14,527 bases of DNA, from assembly GCA_020881085.1 (NCBI GenBank), contig JAJIYR010000066.1, positions 1-14,527 on the forward strand, read 5' to 3'. Shown here piece by piece: positions 14,387 to 14,527 of this stretch (positions within the stretch are counted from its first letter, which is position 1; each line of letters begins with the position of its first letter). Both the position numbers and the translations under genes were made by a program. The notes under the pieces are model-generated. The model was not told where the DNA came from. It did not search any database and saw nothing but the letters and a program-made list of their open reading frames with translations. The DNA is from Rickettsia endosymbiont of Bryobia graminum. GTDB lineage: Bacteria; Pseudomonadota; Alphaproteobacteria; Rickettsiales; Rickettsiaceae.

Positions 14387-14527
14387 ACCCGAACTATGTT
14401 TAAGAGATTTTAGGTTTTGCTGGTTTAATTTGATAAGCAATTAAAGCAGCAAAAAGAGAAGCAAAGAAATTTGTTGGAGACCTATGTTTACTTGGATGTA
14501 TATTGAACTGTTCTTTGATATAGCCAA
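14387..14527 (-). mobile_element. IS982-like insertion sequence, one end, cut by window edge
   Basis: The transposase tail is followed by ACCCGAACTATGTTTAAGAG (14387-14406, plus strand). The leading ACCC, next to and overlapping the transposase stop, fits the terminal inverted repeat of an IS982-type element. The other end lies outside the window, so the repeat pairing and target duplication cannot be checked. The boundary at 14387 is inferred. Confidence 0.55.
14400..14527 (-). CDS. IS982-family transposase, C-terminal 41 residues (partial)
   Basis: The frame enters from the right edge and stops at TAA (14400-14402). It encodes a tail beginning GYIKEQFNIHPSKHRSP and ending AALIAYQIKPAKPKIS. 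The segment H/S-K-H-R-S-P-x-N-F-x-x-x-L-x-A-x-L-I-A-Y-x-x-x-P-x-K-P is the typical end of IS982-family DDE transposases, including the kind common in Rickettsia. It reads in the same direction as mnmA. Whether the full gene is intact cannot be judged from here. Confidence 0.75.
   Translation of the reverse strand, partial: GYIKEQFNIHPSKHRSPTNFFASLFAALIAYQIKPAKPKIS

Noticed and set aside
1..14527. CRISPR array, toxin-antitoxin, prophage, phage-defence or other accessory system
   Set aside because: No regularly spaced repeats, no small paired ORFs and no phage or nuclease domains; the genes are conserved housekeeping genes plus IS edges.

Overview
This AT-rich window (roughly 30% G+C by eye) looks like a chromosomal segment of an obligate intracellular alphaproteobacterium, most likely Rickettsiaceae (Rickettsia or a close relative). 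The evidence is protein-level: rickettsial-type L13/S9, ParE, HisRS and MnmA sequences, K/N/I-rich composition, and degraded intergenic palindromic repeats of the rickettsial kind. All intact protein genes and the one tRNA lie on the minus strand. Both window edges cut through insertion sequences: an IS630-like transposase tail on the left (+) and an IS982-like transposase tail on the right (-). The window is therefore a core-gene block between mobile elements.

Read in the direction of transcription (right to left): the IS982-like element ends about 95 bp upstream of mnmA (tRNA 2-thiouridylase, GTG start, nine-G tract near its end). An APC-family amino-acid permease follows, overlapping hisS by 8 bp. 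A 610-bp non-coding stretch holds one copy of a diverged repeat, a good minus-strand intrinsic terminator and a doubtful 36-codon ORF. Next come a 58-aa HIG1-domain membrane protein, parE (topoisomerase IV subunit B) overlapping the Shine-Dalgarno of ctpA (periplasmic S41 protease), a 247-bp spacer with the second repeat copy, and a membrane histidine kinase with no partner regulator nearby. Then cpoB, a YfgM-like membrane TPR protein (4-bp overlap with cpoB) and a BamB-like lipoprotein form an envelope cluster. The last unit is rplM-rpsI with its own promoter, followed by a hairpin and an elongator tRNA-Met.

Functionally the window is housekeeping: translation (L13, S9, tRNA-Met, HisRS, MnmA), chromosome decatenation (ParE), envelope assembly and proteolysis (CpoB, YfgM-like, BamB, CtpA), nutrient import (permease), sensing (histidine kinase) and probably respiration (HIG1). 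I see no convincing undescribed multi-gene system. The points worth following are in the non-coding DNA and gene ends: the paired repeats, a hairpin cluster before bamB, the G9 tract in mnmA, the IS next to mnmA, and the Asp at +2 of the BamB-like lipoprotein. Several starts needed correction (ctpA, rplM, HIG1 gene).
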